Source of the DNA: Ditylenchus dipsaci
Lineage: Eukaryota; Nematoda; Chromadorea; Rhabditida; Anguinidae
Direction of reading: 5' to 3'
Assembly (NCBI GenBank): GCA_004194705.1
Contig: SADC01000318.1
Location: 186,001-250,000 of the forward strand
Length of the DNA stretch: 64,000 nucleotides
Below, piece by piece: positions 51,201 to 57,900 of the stretch (its first letter is position 1; each line of letters starts with the position of its first letter). The position numbers and the translations under genes are program-made. Under the pieces are notes generated by a model, which was not told where the DNA came from, made no database searches, and saw only the letters and a program-made list of their open reading frames with translations.

Positions 51201-53071
51201 TTTATTCAATTCACTTTGCTTCTGGACTTACCTTCTTGCCACAGAAAGTTTTTTAGTTAAGCTGTTTTTGAGCCAGACTGCTTTTTCATGCTCTTCCAAC
51301 TTTTTTGACGTTTCTATAGTCTATATAGGGACTCCAGTTTCCTCTACTATCTTCTTGGCGTATTATTAATTCGATAGAAAGCTTGGACCATTAATTGCAT
51401 GAAGTTCTTCGAAATGTCTTTGGCTTCTTCTATTTGCGAAAGCTTTTCTTCTTTAACTTTTGCGTCAGAACTATTCAAAAAGCTTTCAAGGCGTTTTAAA
51501 ATAGGTGATACAGTGGACTCTTAGACTTAGCATCATCTCGCGTCAAATAGCTAGGAGCAGTCAGTTCGGTTCTCTATCAATAAAATCGAGGGCATTGCCC
51601 TCTCCTCTATGAAACTTTCGGCGCTACCGGAGTATACCCCCCCCCCCAAATGAAGTTTTTTTAAAAGTGTATCCAAACACCCTATATCCACCTAAAATTG
51701 CCTCAGAGGCTAGAAAAAGACATTATTTTTGTATTCTATTCAATAAGAAATCGAGTTTTGGGACCACCCAAAAATACATATTTTGACCATTTTTGAAGGG
51801 ATTTAGGGCTGTATTGGGGTGCAAATGGACCAAAAATGGGCCAATTTAGTGTAAAAAGGAAGATGTTGAACATAGTTTTGATGACTGGGGCCTACCGCAT
51901 AAATAAACTATGGTATGCATTAGAGTTGTTCAACGGCTAAATAGCCGGCTATTTAGCCGCTGAATAGCCGAAAATAGCCGGCAAAATAGCCGGTAAATAG
52001 CCGCTATTTAAATAATGAGCTATTTTTAAAGAAACTAGAAAAAAAAATTTAAAAAAATAAGAAAATTTGAAAGAAATTAAGCATTAATTTTTTATAAATA
52101 GTTGATTGTCGGCTATTTTCGGCTATTTAGCCGGCTATATAGCCGGCTTAATAGCCGAAAAATAAATAGCCGGCTATTTCAACAACCCTAGTATGCATAC
52201 ATTTTTGATGCATCCAGAGTCACTTTCGAGTGATTTGCGTCTAAGGTATGTGGATGTGCGCATCTCAACCCCAAGCAACCAAGCCCCTACTGGAGTATAC
52301 CCTTCGGGGCGCAGGGGCTTGGTTGGTTAGAGATGCGCGCACTCACTTACCTTAGACATAATTCCGAGCAAGACTCTTGAATAAAAATGCATTTAAAGGC
52401 TCTTTTTGCCCAGCTCCAGTGACCAAAACATGCCAAAACAGGCAAATGGTCGAAACTTCAAAATGCCCAAAACTCAATTTTTTATTAACCAGAACTTAAA
52501 AATAATGTCTTTTTGAACTCCTGAGGTGATTTTAGGTCGATATAGGGTGTTTGGAAACACTTAAAAAAATTCATTGGGGGGGGGGGGGGGCGGTGTTGTA
52601 TACTCCGGTAGGGTCAAACTTTTTATAAACAAACAAAGAGCCCGGTTTTTAGATCGTTTGTTGCTGGCAGAGTTGACTGTATTGTTACATTTGGAGCAAA
52701 TACCATAAATCAAAAATACGCTATACTACTAAATTTATAAATTTTAGTTTCAAAGAGCAGCAGACACTTCTCAGATCTATTGTAGCTCACTCTATTGTCG
52801 GCAATTCTCAACGTCTTATTGATGAGGTCTACATTTAAAAAGATCTTTTTCGAATGAAGTGAATTAATTTCGGTCCCTCTTTTAGGTAGAAAAGTTTATA
52901 GTGGACAACGAAAAGACCACTCGCAACTACGACATATTTAAACAGCGTCTCGAGGTCATTAAAACTAACCGCAAATGGATGGAGAAGAACTTTGTGCCTC
53001 TAAGCAACTGGTTTGCGCTTCAAAATCAGCTAAGGATGGGCAGTCAGGACAAACAAACAGAAGATATTTAA
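21058..53071 (+). CDS. Membrane-bound M1 zinc aminopeptidase (aminopeptidase N-like), 28 exons
   Basis: Type II membrane peptidase that removes N-terminal residues from peptides at the cell surface or in a lumen. Exons: 21058-21195, 27502-27632, 27902-27965, 32849-33263, 37950-38060, 38109-38230, 38281-38378, 38611-38772, 40051-40178, 40233-40379, 40458-40548, 40603-40723, 42444-42718, 43989-44105, 44729-44863, 44911-44976, 46073-46229, 46285-46393, 46451-46464, 46996-47052, 47111-47238, 48004-48207, 48252-48346, 50400-50541, 50714-50880, 50933-51079, 52748-52826, 52886-53071. Exon phases agree once four single missing bases are allowed (near 33089, 40154, 40179, 42712), giving about 1269 residues, longer than the usual 950-1000 because of a roughly 190-residue Ser/Asn-rich cytoplasmic tail and a Ser-rich insert. 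The four breaks may be sequencing errors or real lesions. The link to exon 1 is inferred from phase alone. Confidence 0.85.
22042..22293. mobile_element. TACCGTATTTCCTCTAAT-type MITE, word AAACCCACC
   Basis: Ends TACCGTATTTCCTCTAATAT and TTTAGAGGAAATACGGCA; the unit TCTAATAAACCCACCCC occurs near both ends. The middle has TCTGTATCTCGGAACAGAG. One base of the right end differs from consensus. Confidence 0.75.
22376..23107. mobile_element. GGGCACTTATTGGG-type MITE, about 730 bp
   Basis: Inverted orientation of the copy at 15721-16412. Ends carry CACTTATTTAAAAATAGTGT and, inverted, ATTTTGAAATAAGTG; the right end has CCACCCAATAAGTGCCAA. The centre 22605-22830 is the palindrome with GTCTAAGGTAAGTGAG facing CATACCTTTGACGTAAATC. 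Overlapping open frames here are artefacts of the palindrome. Confidence 0.75.
23108..23240. repeat. Right end of a GCGCTAC-type foldback, word TGGAAT
   Basis: GGTTATATTCCAGTAGCGTC at about 23208-23227 is the right terminus of the family represented at 14629 and 51620. The left partner was not identified. Confidence 0.4.
23673..23712. repeat. Perfect 18-bp hairpin with 4-nt loop
   Basis: Arms GTTAGAAGCAGCATAGGC and GCCTATGCTGCTTCTAAC around GCTA. Sits inside an intron, not inside a recognised MITE. Confidence 0.8.
23749..23908. mobile_element. TACCGTATTTTCTCTAA-type MITE, 160 bp
   Basis: Ends TACCGTATTTTCTCTAAAAT and GATCAAATACGGTA; units TTTATTAGAGAGTGGCC at the right. Shares the core AAAATGGCCTTGACTCTGAAA with the copy at 48562. 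Confidence 0.8.
25618..26465. mobile_element. Old inverted-repeat element, about 850 bp
   Basis: Left AAAGGACCGTTGCGATAACG and right CTCGTTGTCGGCAACGGC are diverged forms of the arms at 20622-20820. The interior contains AT-rich filler with no coding signal. Confidence 0.5.
27241..27482. mobile_element. AAAGGGGCATACC-type foldback
   Basis: AAAGGGGCATACCAACGCG and, inverted, AGCTGGTATGCCCCTTT, bordered by TTTAA. It ends 20 bp before the exon 2 acceptor of the aminopeptidase gene. Confidence 0.65.
29426..29521. repeat. Hairpin of pogo-like end sequences
   Basis: GATAAACGGACATCCT and AGGATGTCCGTTTATC face each other with about 15 nt between, inside longer arms (TTTTACTCTAAAAAA-type). Resembles a collapsed pair of TA-type terminal repeats; a third, related end lies at about 29654. 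Confidence 0.65.
30228..30985. mobile_element. Large foldback element, 758 bp, unit CCCCAGTAAATTT
   Basis: Arms of about 370 bp are nearly perfect inverted copies, from TGCAAAAATATCAAAATAG to CTATTTTGATATTTTTGCA. The outer part of each arm has about six repeats of a unit like ATTTCCCCCAGTAAATT; the inner part (GTGGCCAGAAGCACCTGAAA) is shared with 43345-43966, where the unit is different. No coding capacity. Confidence 0.85.
31157..31540. mobile_element. Foldback MITE with CCCGGAATTT ends
   Basis: Outer words GGCCCGGAATTTCTTTGAGT and ACTCAAAAAAATTCCGGGCC are inverted; the centre (31310-31390) is a second hairpin with TTGAAGGTGGAAATTCCGG arms. Confidence 0.7.
33310..33393 (-). tRNA. tRNA-Tyr (GTA) with 12-nt intron
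   Basis: Acceptor stem CCGGCCA/TGGCCGG, discriminator A, D-arm GCTCAGTTGGTAGAGC, anticodon loop CTGTAGA with anticodon GTA. An intron of about 12 nt (ATTGAAGTTGTA) follows base 37, as in most eukaryotic tRNA-Tyr genes. T-arm ACTGGTTCGAATCCGGT is fully paired. The variable loop is 4 nt (AGTC) where the sister gene has AGGTC, one G fewer. An A-run lies on its upstream side and a poly-A (minus poly-T) stretch beyond the 3' end at 33283-33308 can serve as Pol III terminator. Confidence 0.9.
33548..33632 (+). tRNA. tRNA-Tyr (GTA) with 12-nt intron, T-stem mismatch
   Basis: Same sequence as the divergent neighbour, 154 bp away, including the 12-nt intron. The variable loop is the standard AGGTC. 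The T-arm reads ACTGGTTCGAATGCGGT: the conserved C61 that should pair with G53 is G, so this copy may be impaired. A T-run at 33633-33644 acts as terminator. Confidence 0.8.
33744..33846. repeat. Long near-perfect hairpin, about 48-bp arms
   Basis: TTTTCTAAGCCCCGGTGCC and GGCACCGGGGCTTAGAAAA lie inside longer arms starting AATTTAATGTGTTTTTGTGG, with a loop of about 10 nt. It may be a tiny foldback transposon or a small-RNA precursor. Confidence 0.8.
35845..35938. mobile_element. pogo-like MITE remnant
   Basis: ATATAGTGGCCCCCGATACA and the right part GGCCACTATATCGAGATTCG followed by ACTGTA form inverted ends of the pogo type. Confidence 0.5.
36185..37330 (-). mobile_element. ORF1-only LINE-derived element
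   Basis: The minus strand reads a 5' region similar to that of the LINE near 8300 (GAGGCAGCTC-type), an ORF1 split by one frameshift (37171-36986, then 36977-36525), and a 3' end TTGCGTAAATAATAAATAAA like that at 4665. There is no endonuclease or RT. It sits in the ATGATATCA array of the surrounding hAT-type element. Confidence 0.65.
36525..37171 (-). pseudogene. LINE ORF1 protein (coiled coil plus RRM-like), one frameshift
   Basis: The N-terminal part [20 protein letters not shown]... and [17 protein letters not shown] is Leu/Glu-rich and likely a coiled coil. After a frame change near 36980 the second part reads [58 protein letters not shown] and [20 protein letters not shown], the pattern of RRM-like ORF1 proteins of CR1/jockey LINEs. 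Such proteins bind LINE RNA. With one indel the frame is otherwise open for about 205 codons. Confidence 0.65.
37950..40723 (+). CDS. Aminopeptidase N-terminal beta domain exons
   Basis: Exons 5-12. After a polar stalk the fold begins [20 protein letters not shown], the standard M1 opening, then [22 protein letters not shown], a Ser/Glu-rich insert in exon 8, and [14 protein letters not shown]. Exon 9 shifts frame after CTGCAAAGG: the next frame reads KDQEYYIKV, as the family requires, so one A is missing. One more base is missing at the exon 9/10 junction. Exon 10 continues [16 protein letters not shown] and the substrate-pocket motif CFDEPGF region (VVPCFDEP); exons 11-12 read [13 protein letters not shown] and [19 protein letters not shown]. 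All match M1 family order. Confidence 0.85.
38407..38572. mobile_element. MITE of 166 bp in aminopeptidase intron 7
   Basis: GGCTCTATATGTGTTT and AAACACATAGAGCC are inverted, with TATACCCAAAAAAT paired to ATTTTTTGGGTATA. It fills most of the 232-nt intron. Confidence 0.8.
39503..39937. mobile_element. Foldback element in aminopeptidase intron 8
   Basis: CGACCCCGAAATCATACC pairs with GGTCAATTTCGGGGTCG; CAAAGGGCTCTTTTCCTGCC pairs with GGCAGGAAAAGAGCCTTTTG; CTGAATCTCAGCTTTCT pairs with AGAAAGCTGAGATCCAG. The open frame at 39783 is part of the arm. Confidence 0.75.
40988..41905. mobile_element. Inverted-repeat element with hairpin-bearing ends, intron 12
   Basis: Both ends contain AAGGGGACAAACGAATTA facing TAATTCGTTTGTCCCCTT (left 40995-41036; right 41862-41905), each end being itself a palindrome, followed inward by GAATTCGCG on the left and CGCGAATTC on the right. 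A second palindrome, 41219-41453 (TTCCAAAACATGTTTTCTGG arms), is nested inside. Confidence 0.65.
41219..41453. mobile_element. Foldback MITE, arms GGACTAATTCGAGCATGC
   Basis: Arms of about 100 bp: CTAAAGATGGTTTGACAGTA pairs with TACTGTCAAACCATCTTTAG; the pairing extends out through CGGGTTCCAAAACATG. Confidence 0.8.
42444..44976 (+). CDS. Aminopeptidase catalytic exons (GAMENWG, HELAH-type zinc site)
   Basis: Exons 13-16. Exon 13 holds the exopeptidase motif GAMENWG and ends [10 protein letters not shown]; as written the next bases give Thr and a phase that does not fit exon 14. One more C restores His-Gln, hence HELAHQ followed by [20 protein letters not shown] in exon 14. The Glu of NEGF is then exactly 18 residues after the second His, the third zinc ligand. 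Exon 15/16 gives [15 protein letters not shown] with the Tyr that stabilises the transition state. So every catalytic residue is encoded, apart from the one-base break inside the zinc motif. Confidence 0.9.
42735..43073. mobile_element. Foldback element in aminopeptidase intron 13
   Basis: AAATTTGGCAGTTTTAAAAT pairs with ATTTTAAAACTGTCGAATTT. The inner words TTTTTCGAAATTACG and ATCGATTTTTCTGGCCGACA recur at 62503-62780. It starts 16 bp after the exon 13 donor. Confidence 0.7.
43074..43306. mobile_element. AAGGGGCATGCC-type foldback
   Basis: AAGGGGCATGCCCACGCTAA and TTAGCGTGGCATGCCCCTT are inverted, with GGTGGTGCCCGGGAATTCAA also mirrored. The centre CTTGGTTTCTAACAAAACTA is shared with 54375-54600. 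Confidence 0.8.
43345..43966. mobile_element. Large foldback, unit CCCGTCAAATTT, relative of 30228-30985
   Basis: Outer units CCCGTCAAAATATGTGAATC and GATTCACATATTTTGACGGG are inverted; the inner arm GAGTGGCCAGAAGCTCCTGA is homologous to 30228-30985. It ends about 22 bp before the exon 14 acceptor. Confidence 0.75.
44202..44461. mobile_element. TACCGTATATTCTCTATT-type MITE, 260 bp, word AAGGCCC
   Basis: Ends TACCGTATATTCTCTATTAG and CTAATCGAGAATATACGGTA. Word AGAAGGCCCGGCCTTCT at the left, and three GGGCCTTCTATTAGAGA units at the right. Lies in aminopeptidase intron 14. Confidence 0.85.
45004..45368. mobile_element. TA-flanked foldback MITE, 365 bp
   Basis: GACGTTTCCCCAAAATGAAA and TTTCATTTTGGGAAACGTC are inverted over about 170 bp per arm; TA on both sides (45002-45003, 45369-45370). 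Each end also contains an internal hairpin of TTTCATTTTGGGGAAACG. Confidence 0.85.
45504..45572 (+). pseudogene. tRNA-Ala-like sequence, degenerate (possible SINE head)
   Basis: 5' half GGGGCTGTAGCTCAGTGGTA and an anticodon arm with loop TTAGCAT (anticodon AGC, Ala) are clear. The T-arm GGGTCCAATTCCAA lacks the GGTTCGAATCC consensus and the 3' acceptor strand does not pair. It is a tRNA pseudogene or the head of a tRNA-derived SINE within aminopeptidase intron 16. Confidence 0.65.
45898..46061. mobile_element. Left-truncated copy of the 44202 MITE
   Basis: Matches 44285-44461 almost base for base (TCGGGTGCTCAACTAAAAT to GAGAATATACGGTA). The right end lies 11 bp before the AG of the exon 17 acceptor (46071-46072). 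Confidence 0.85.
46073..53071 (+). CDS. Aminopeptidase C-terminal (ERAP1_C-like) exons
   Basis: Exons 17-28. Exon 17 starts [20 protein letters not shown] and includes the conserved WTEQMGYPV. Exons 18-20 read ELTQKRF and [13 protein letters not shown], with exon 19 only 14 nt long. Exon 21 has [16 protein letters not shown]. Exon 22 has [20 protein letters not shown] and begins the alpha-helical repeat domain found in M1 enzymes. Exon 24 has a Cys-spaced region ([14 protein letters not shown]) of the kind that forms a disulfide. The last exon ends ...QDKQTEDI, stop TAA at 53069-53071. No frame breaks in this half. Possible polyadenylation signals AATAAA are at about 53413 and 53813. Confidence 0.9.
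46539..46976. mobile_element. Inverted-repeat element filling aminopeptidase intron 19
   Basis: AAGGAAACACCAAGCTGTAA and TTACAGTTCGGGGTGTTCCC are inverted; further mirrored words are GCGCCATTTCGTAGA and GGCCCGTGTGAAGA. It ends 19 bp before the exon 20 acceptor. Confidence 0.75.
47239..48003. other. Aminopeptidase intron 21; nothing recognised
   Basis: 765 nt of AT-rich sequence with one CTTGGTCCCCCCTATAG word near 47290 belonging to a dispersed repeat; no inverted ends noted. Confidence 0.4.
48547..48912. mobile_element. GCGCTAC-type foldback, word TTGGAT, with a nested MITE
   Basis: Left ACCCTACTTGGATATA and right GGGTATATCCGATTAGCGCC are inverted. The left end is interrupted by the TA-type MITE 48562-48720. 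Confidence 0.6.
48562..48720. mobile_element. TACCGTATTTTCTTTAAT-type MITE, 159 bp, word AATGACC
   Basis: Ends TACCGTATTTTCTTTAATAA and TTAGAGAAAATACGGTA; word AATGACCTCGGGGTCATT. Flanking TTGGATA before TA and CCTACCCC after TA rejoin to match the other end of the host element, proving TA insertion. Confidence 0.85.
49456..49685. mobile_element. Foldback MITE, 230 bp, TSD AATTGA
   Basis: AGTAGTACAGGGACCAAGTT and AACTTGGTCCCTGTACTACT are inverted with arms of about 60 bp and a second pair CCCATACCTATGGGCA inside. Flanks are AATTGA on both sides (49450-49455 and 49686-49691). Confidence 0.75.
49813..50172. mobile_element. TACCGTATTTCCTCTAAT-type MITE, 360 bp, word TGCCGCCC
   Basis: Ends TACCGTATTTCCTCTAATTG and AATTAGAGAAAATACGGTA; word GCCGCCC left, GGGGCGGC right. 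Shares CAAGTGGTCTGAAA arms with 12323-12578. A separate hairpin, ATCACAATTGTAAGTGTAA against TTACACTTACAATTGTGAT, is nested at 49909-49999. Confidence 0.85.
51620..52614. mobile_element. GCGCTAC-type foldback, word CGGAGT, about 995 bp
   Basis: Left GCGCTACCGGAGTATACC plus C-run; right G-run plus TATACTCCGGTAGGGTC. It contains the donor-bearing palindrome (52200-52440) and a nested hAT MITE. It lies in aminopeptidase intron 26. Confidence 0.8.
51921..52190. mobile_element. hAT-type MITE, 270 bp, TSD GTATGCAT, TAGCCGGCTA repeats
   Basis: Left end AGAGTTGTTCAACGGCTAAA and right end AGCCGGCTATTTCAACAACC are inverted; flanks are GTATGCAT on both sides (51913-51920, 52191-52198). About ten AAATAGCCGG words crowd both ends. 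Confidence 0.85.
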
Positions 53072-54931
53072 GTTAAGACTCGCCAAATATAAATTTCAAT
53101 GTTTTTTAATTCATTTTTCGAAAAAGATTGTGAAAATATTTTTCTTAGTGATCATTGAAAGTTTTTGAATTTTCGTTCCATCTCTCGCTCTGAGTTTTTA
53201 AAAATTTGGCACCGCTCTAAATCGGAACTTTTAAAATTTGTACTATGGCTCTGGCTCTGACTTTTTGAAAATTTCGCCTGGCTCTGCAAAAAAAGTCCTA
53301 ATATGGAACAGTTTACTTCGCGGCATTCCCTTCCTATTGAACGCACTTGTATAAAAATAATAATACGTGATTCTTAGCCGATCTTCCATTGCAGATCTTC
53401 GCAATTCGGTTTTAATAAAATTAAAACTGTTTGAAAATTATAATTATTTGTGACATCCTTTAAAATTTATTATGATTATTAGAACCCACACCTAGAAACT
53501 TACATCAGTGGTTGGAAAATAATAGTTTTTGTGTTTTCCATTCCTAATTGCTGTATAATTGTATTTGATTTTTTATTTACTTTTTTAATATTGTATACGG
53601 CTCAATTGTGATATTTTTAAATCTGTTTTTTGCCATTTGTGTGTGTGCGGATTTATCTGAGCGTGTGTAATTTTTACAAATTTAGTGTAAACTAAAAATG
53701 TTTGTTGTTATTATGTAAAAAGTTAATTAGAAGGGAAATTGACATATCATTGTTCAATTTTTATTATCATTTATTGCTTCTTATAATCCTCTGATTATAC
53801 ATTTATTTGGTCAAATAAAAAATTGAACAATATTGCTAAATCAATTTAAAAAAAAATTCGTAACCGGAAAATTCAAAATATATTAGCCAAAAAATAGTTG
53901 ACAAAGAGAACTATTCGAAGTGTGAAACATCAATAGTTATTTCCAAATAGAAGAAGGCTAAAATACACTATCTTTACAAAGTCAATGCCTCGTTTTTCAA
54001 CGCCTGAGCATTTTTATTTACTGTGACCAATATAAAAGACAAAAAATCAATGAAAAAAACTTTTTTACAGAACCATACTTGTTGATGACAATGAGAATTT
54101 GGCAAATTCAAATGACACTTTTAATCATTTATTCTGTATCAACATTGCTGATCAAAAATAATAGAGCAAACACAGAAACCAAACCTGAGATCGACAGTCA
54201 GCACACAACGCTGCCATACCGTAAATTATAAAATTATAAAACATAATAAAATCGTACGAACTTAAATCTCATTGATCAATTCTTGCAACGCCTATATTCC
54301 CCTATATTCTTGTTCGGCTCAAACAGCTTAACAAAACTATCGATTTTACTTTTTTTCAAAGGAATAGAATCTTTTAAATGGCCATTGCGTCTACGACAAC
54401 GGTTGTCCATCGAAATTCCCAATGACTGAACTTGTGTACGGGGTTTTTAACTTGGTTTCTAACACAACTGTACCTCAAATTGAATTCTAGTCATTGTTTT
54501 GTTAGAAAACAAGCTGAAAAATTTGTACACAAGTTCAATGATCAGGCGAAAAATTTGAATTAACGGGGGACAATTGAAAACAGGTGGCAATGACCCTTTA
54601 AAGAAATTTCCGATTATTTATAATCAACTTTTTTTGCCTAGGCAAAGCCTTAGTCGTAAAAAAGGCCAGTGCAAATTCAGACAAAATCAAACGTTTGTGT
54701 CACGAGATGCGTCTTGTTAGTATATTGTGGGTATCTGAGTAGTCAGTCCTTTAGTAAAAACGCGCTTTTGAAGCAGGGGCCCCAACAAGTGCCCACCTTT
54801 GAACATAAAAGGCTTAAACAGCATACCGATTCAAGAAAATTAGCGATTCAAAAAAATCGGGAGCAAGCATAATATTATATTAATCATATATTGCTTTTTA
54901 TGGAATATTTTTTTAGTCTAAAGCAGCGAAA
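53072..54931. other. Intergenic: aminopeptidase 3' flank and serpin upstream region
   Basis: AATAAA at about 53413 and 53813 could end the aminopeptidase mRNA. 54375-54600 is a foldback. A 67-codon open stretch at 54669 has no support. The serpin promoter should lie within about 300 bp before 54932, but no core motif stands out. Confidence 0.45.
54375..54600. mobile_element. Foldback related to 43074-43306
   Basis: Outer words AAATGGCCATTGCG and GGTGGCAATGACCCTTT are mirrored; the centre CTTGGTTTCTAACACAACTG is shared with 43165-43230. Confidence 0.65.
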
Positions 54932-57900
54932 ATGATTTTGTTTCTTGTGTCTATTTTAGTTCTCAACAAAAATATCTTTTGCTACAAGGAACTGCGTGGC
55001 GCTGATTTAAGCAAGGTGGGCTTTTTTGTAGCAAGGTGGATTGGTTCTCAAGATAGGGTTTAAAATTGCTTTTTGCGTGTTTTCAAAAAAGGTATTCATT
55101 AAAAAAATATTGTTTCAAATTCCAATGTGATGATTCAAGATTGTTAAAACAGTGTTGATTTCCCCGTGAGAAAGGCTGTATTGCTATATTAGCTCCTAAA
55201 AATTGTAAAATTTTATGTTCGCGCAAAAATTTACTAGCTAGATTGAATATAAATGGATCAAATTGAATTGGTGCCCCTAAAGTCTGAATTCTTGTCGCTT
55301 TTTAATTTTTTCTTGCCCCTTTTTGAAATTTCAAAATGAATTAACTGAAATCTGGCCCTTTTTTAATGAAAATCGGGTAAATTGCTCCCATTTTGCTCGA
55401 ATGCCACAAATTAGATCAATTTACCCGATTTTGATTAAAAGAGGCCAGATTTCAGTTATTTTATTTGAAATTTGAAAAAAGGGCAAAAAAATAAAAATAT
55501 AGGGCTAGAACTTTTAGTTAAATCCAGAAGCTTTTAATTTTAAAAAATCGGCAATTGTTAGAGCTTTTTTTTAAATTATGTTTGATCTTATCGAATTTTT
55601 GAATCTATTTAAATCAAAAAATAATAACTTTAGGGAGCCAAGTCGACCACCTAGAAAGTTAGCACACGTCAATTGCTATAAAAGATATCTTAGCTCATAA
55701 ATTGTTTCGATTTGATGTCAGCAGATCCCGTTTTGAAGCAATTTTTGAAAAAAAAATAACTTTACCGATTTTTTGTTGTCTAGTTCTTACGTAGATGCCT
55801 TATTGAAATAAGGAATTTAGTTTATTGAAAACCCGAACAAGTCATTTAACAATGAGCACTTTGGTGATGCCCAATTTGATTTTTCTGTTCAAATGCTGTC
55901 CCGTCTGTTCGAGCTTTCAAACCACACTGACCAAACAGCCGTAAAAACTACTTTATTCTCTCCACTTGTGCTCTTTTTCAATATGGGTGTATTGAGTGCA
56001 ATGTCAAGTGGAGAAACACGCAAAGAAGTGCTACATAACATTTTCCAAGGTACAGGAACCGCCACTTTTTAGCTAGAGATTTTTGGCCATAATGTTTTTG
56101 TTCTTTTACAGTTGACTCATGATTGTGGGTCACTCTAGGCTTCGCCCCATTTAAAATTCGGTTGTCATTTAACACTTTGAATACGGCTCATTTTGACCCT
56201 CTATTTTCGTCGAATCGCGACAACACCAAAATTTATTTTTGTAGAAAAGGTTTTTGTCAAAAAAAGATCAAGATTGGCAAAAAAAAGTTCTGCTGCCGAA
56301 GGTTTCTATGAAAAAATCACTTTTTTGCCTTGTCTCCTCTTAATCATGGATTTTCACGATTTTTGCACACAGACACGATATCGCAAACTTTTTCACGCAG
56401 TCCGTGTACAAAACTGAAATGTACAAAGTCTTTTGAAAAAAAATCTCTGAAACACGAGTTTAAAACTTTCTATGGATCGGTGTCAAAATGAGCCCTTTTC
56501 AAAGTGTTAAGTAATGTCAAAAGTGTTGACTGCTGTGGCTTCAAGGGCTCTTTTCTTGCTTTCTGTTGTTATCTCTTTTTTAGTTTTAGTTATCTGAGAA
56601 TGAAAAAGCAAAGTTTAAAAATCAAAAATAAAATGTCTCACAAAAATTAACTTACAAGAATCAAAACTAAATTACGAAATTATGAAAAAAAACTATTTTA
56701 ATTCTTCTGAAATAGAAAACTTATAGCCAAATAAATTGACCCGATAAAATTGCCAGTCCCCTATTATTCTAAAAGAACAACATAATTTACTGAATTTTTT
56801 TTCAGACGCCTCGCAACTTGAACTAGAGCAGTATTTTTCTTCTAAAGCTCACGAAAAGCTATCTCACGATTCTGAAAAAGTAGATGCTGCATTTTTCTCA
56901 GCCCTATTTCTTCAGGTAAAATATGTTCGTTGCTTTCTATTGTCCAAATTTGGTGATTTAGAAAGTCTGCGTCAAAAATTTAGCGATAACTTCACTGATA
57001 GGCTTATATCCACGTATGGAACGCACTCGGAATTTATTGATTTTAGCTCCAACTCAGAAGCTAATGCTCAACACATTAACCAAATGCTTCAATCTGACAG
57101 AAATATTACAGAACTATACAAAGAGTCTATAACTCCAGCTCAGTTGACTTCCGAAACTACCAGTTTGCTGCTTTCTGCCCTTAGTTTTAGCGGTCTCTTT
57201 TTGCGATGCTTTGGCAGTTTAATCCCACGTCCATTCTATCCTTATGAAACAAATAGTGGACTTCAAAGAACTGTAAGTGCTATTAAAAATTTAATTATAT
57301 GAGGTAAGGTAACACTGCCTTATGTGATTAAGGTCAGTACAGTAATGTCTCAATGCATTCAGGAGTTTTTCTTATATGGTCACCACCAAATGCTTCTCTA
57401 TGAAAACGACAAACTCCAACTAATCGGCAAGCCTTTCCAAGACCAGTCTTTTGTCTTCTTTATTATTTTGCCTAGAGTAAGTAGTTGTAATTTTTGCTAT
57501 AGTAGGCTGAAAATTTTGGAATGGAATCTTTGAAAAACACAGTTAACAGTAAAAATATAGCTAATTGTCAGGGTGTTGTTAACTGTGAGAATAAATACAA
57601 GTGTATAAATATAGTTAATTGCTGAGATGTTAACTGTGATAACAAAAACAAGCAATTCATCTTTTTATTTTTTTTTGCAGCCAAATGCCACTATTTGTAA
57701 AGTGTTAGAGAGTTTAAGTGGAAATCAACTGAGAACTATGCTTGCCAACTTCAAAATAGCCAATGTACTCCTTGAAGTGCCTCAATTTAATGTAAGTACA
57801 GCCAGTCGAGAGATGCGCCCTGTTTTTGAAGACCTTGGCGTCAAAAAAGCTTTTTTGTCCAATGCTGAATTAAATGATCTAAGTGACCAGAGTGTAGCCG

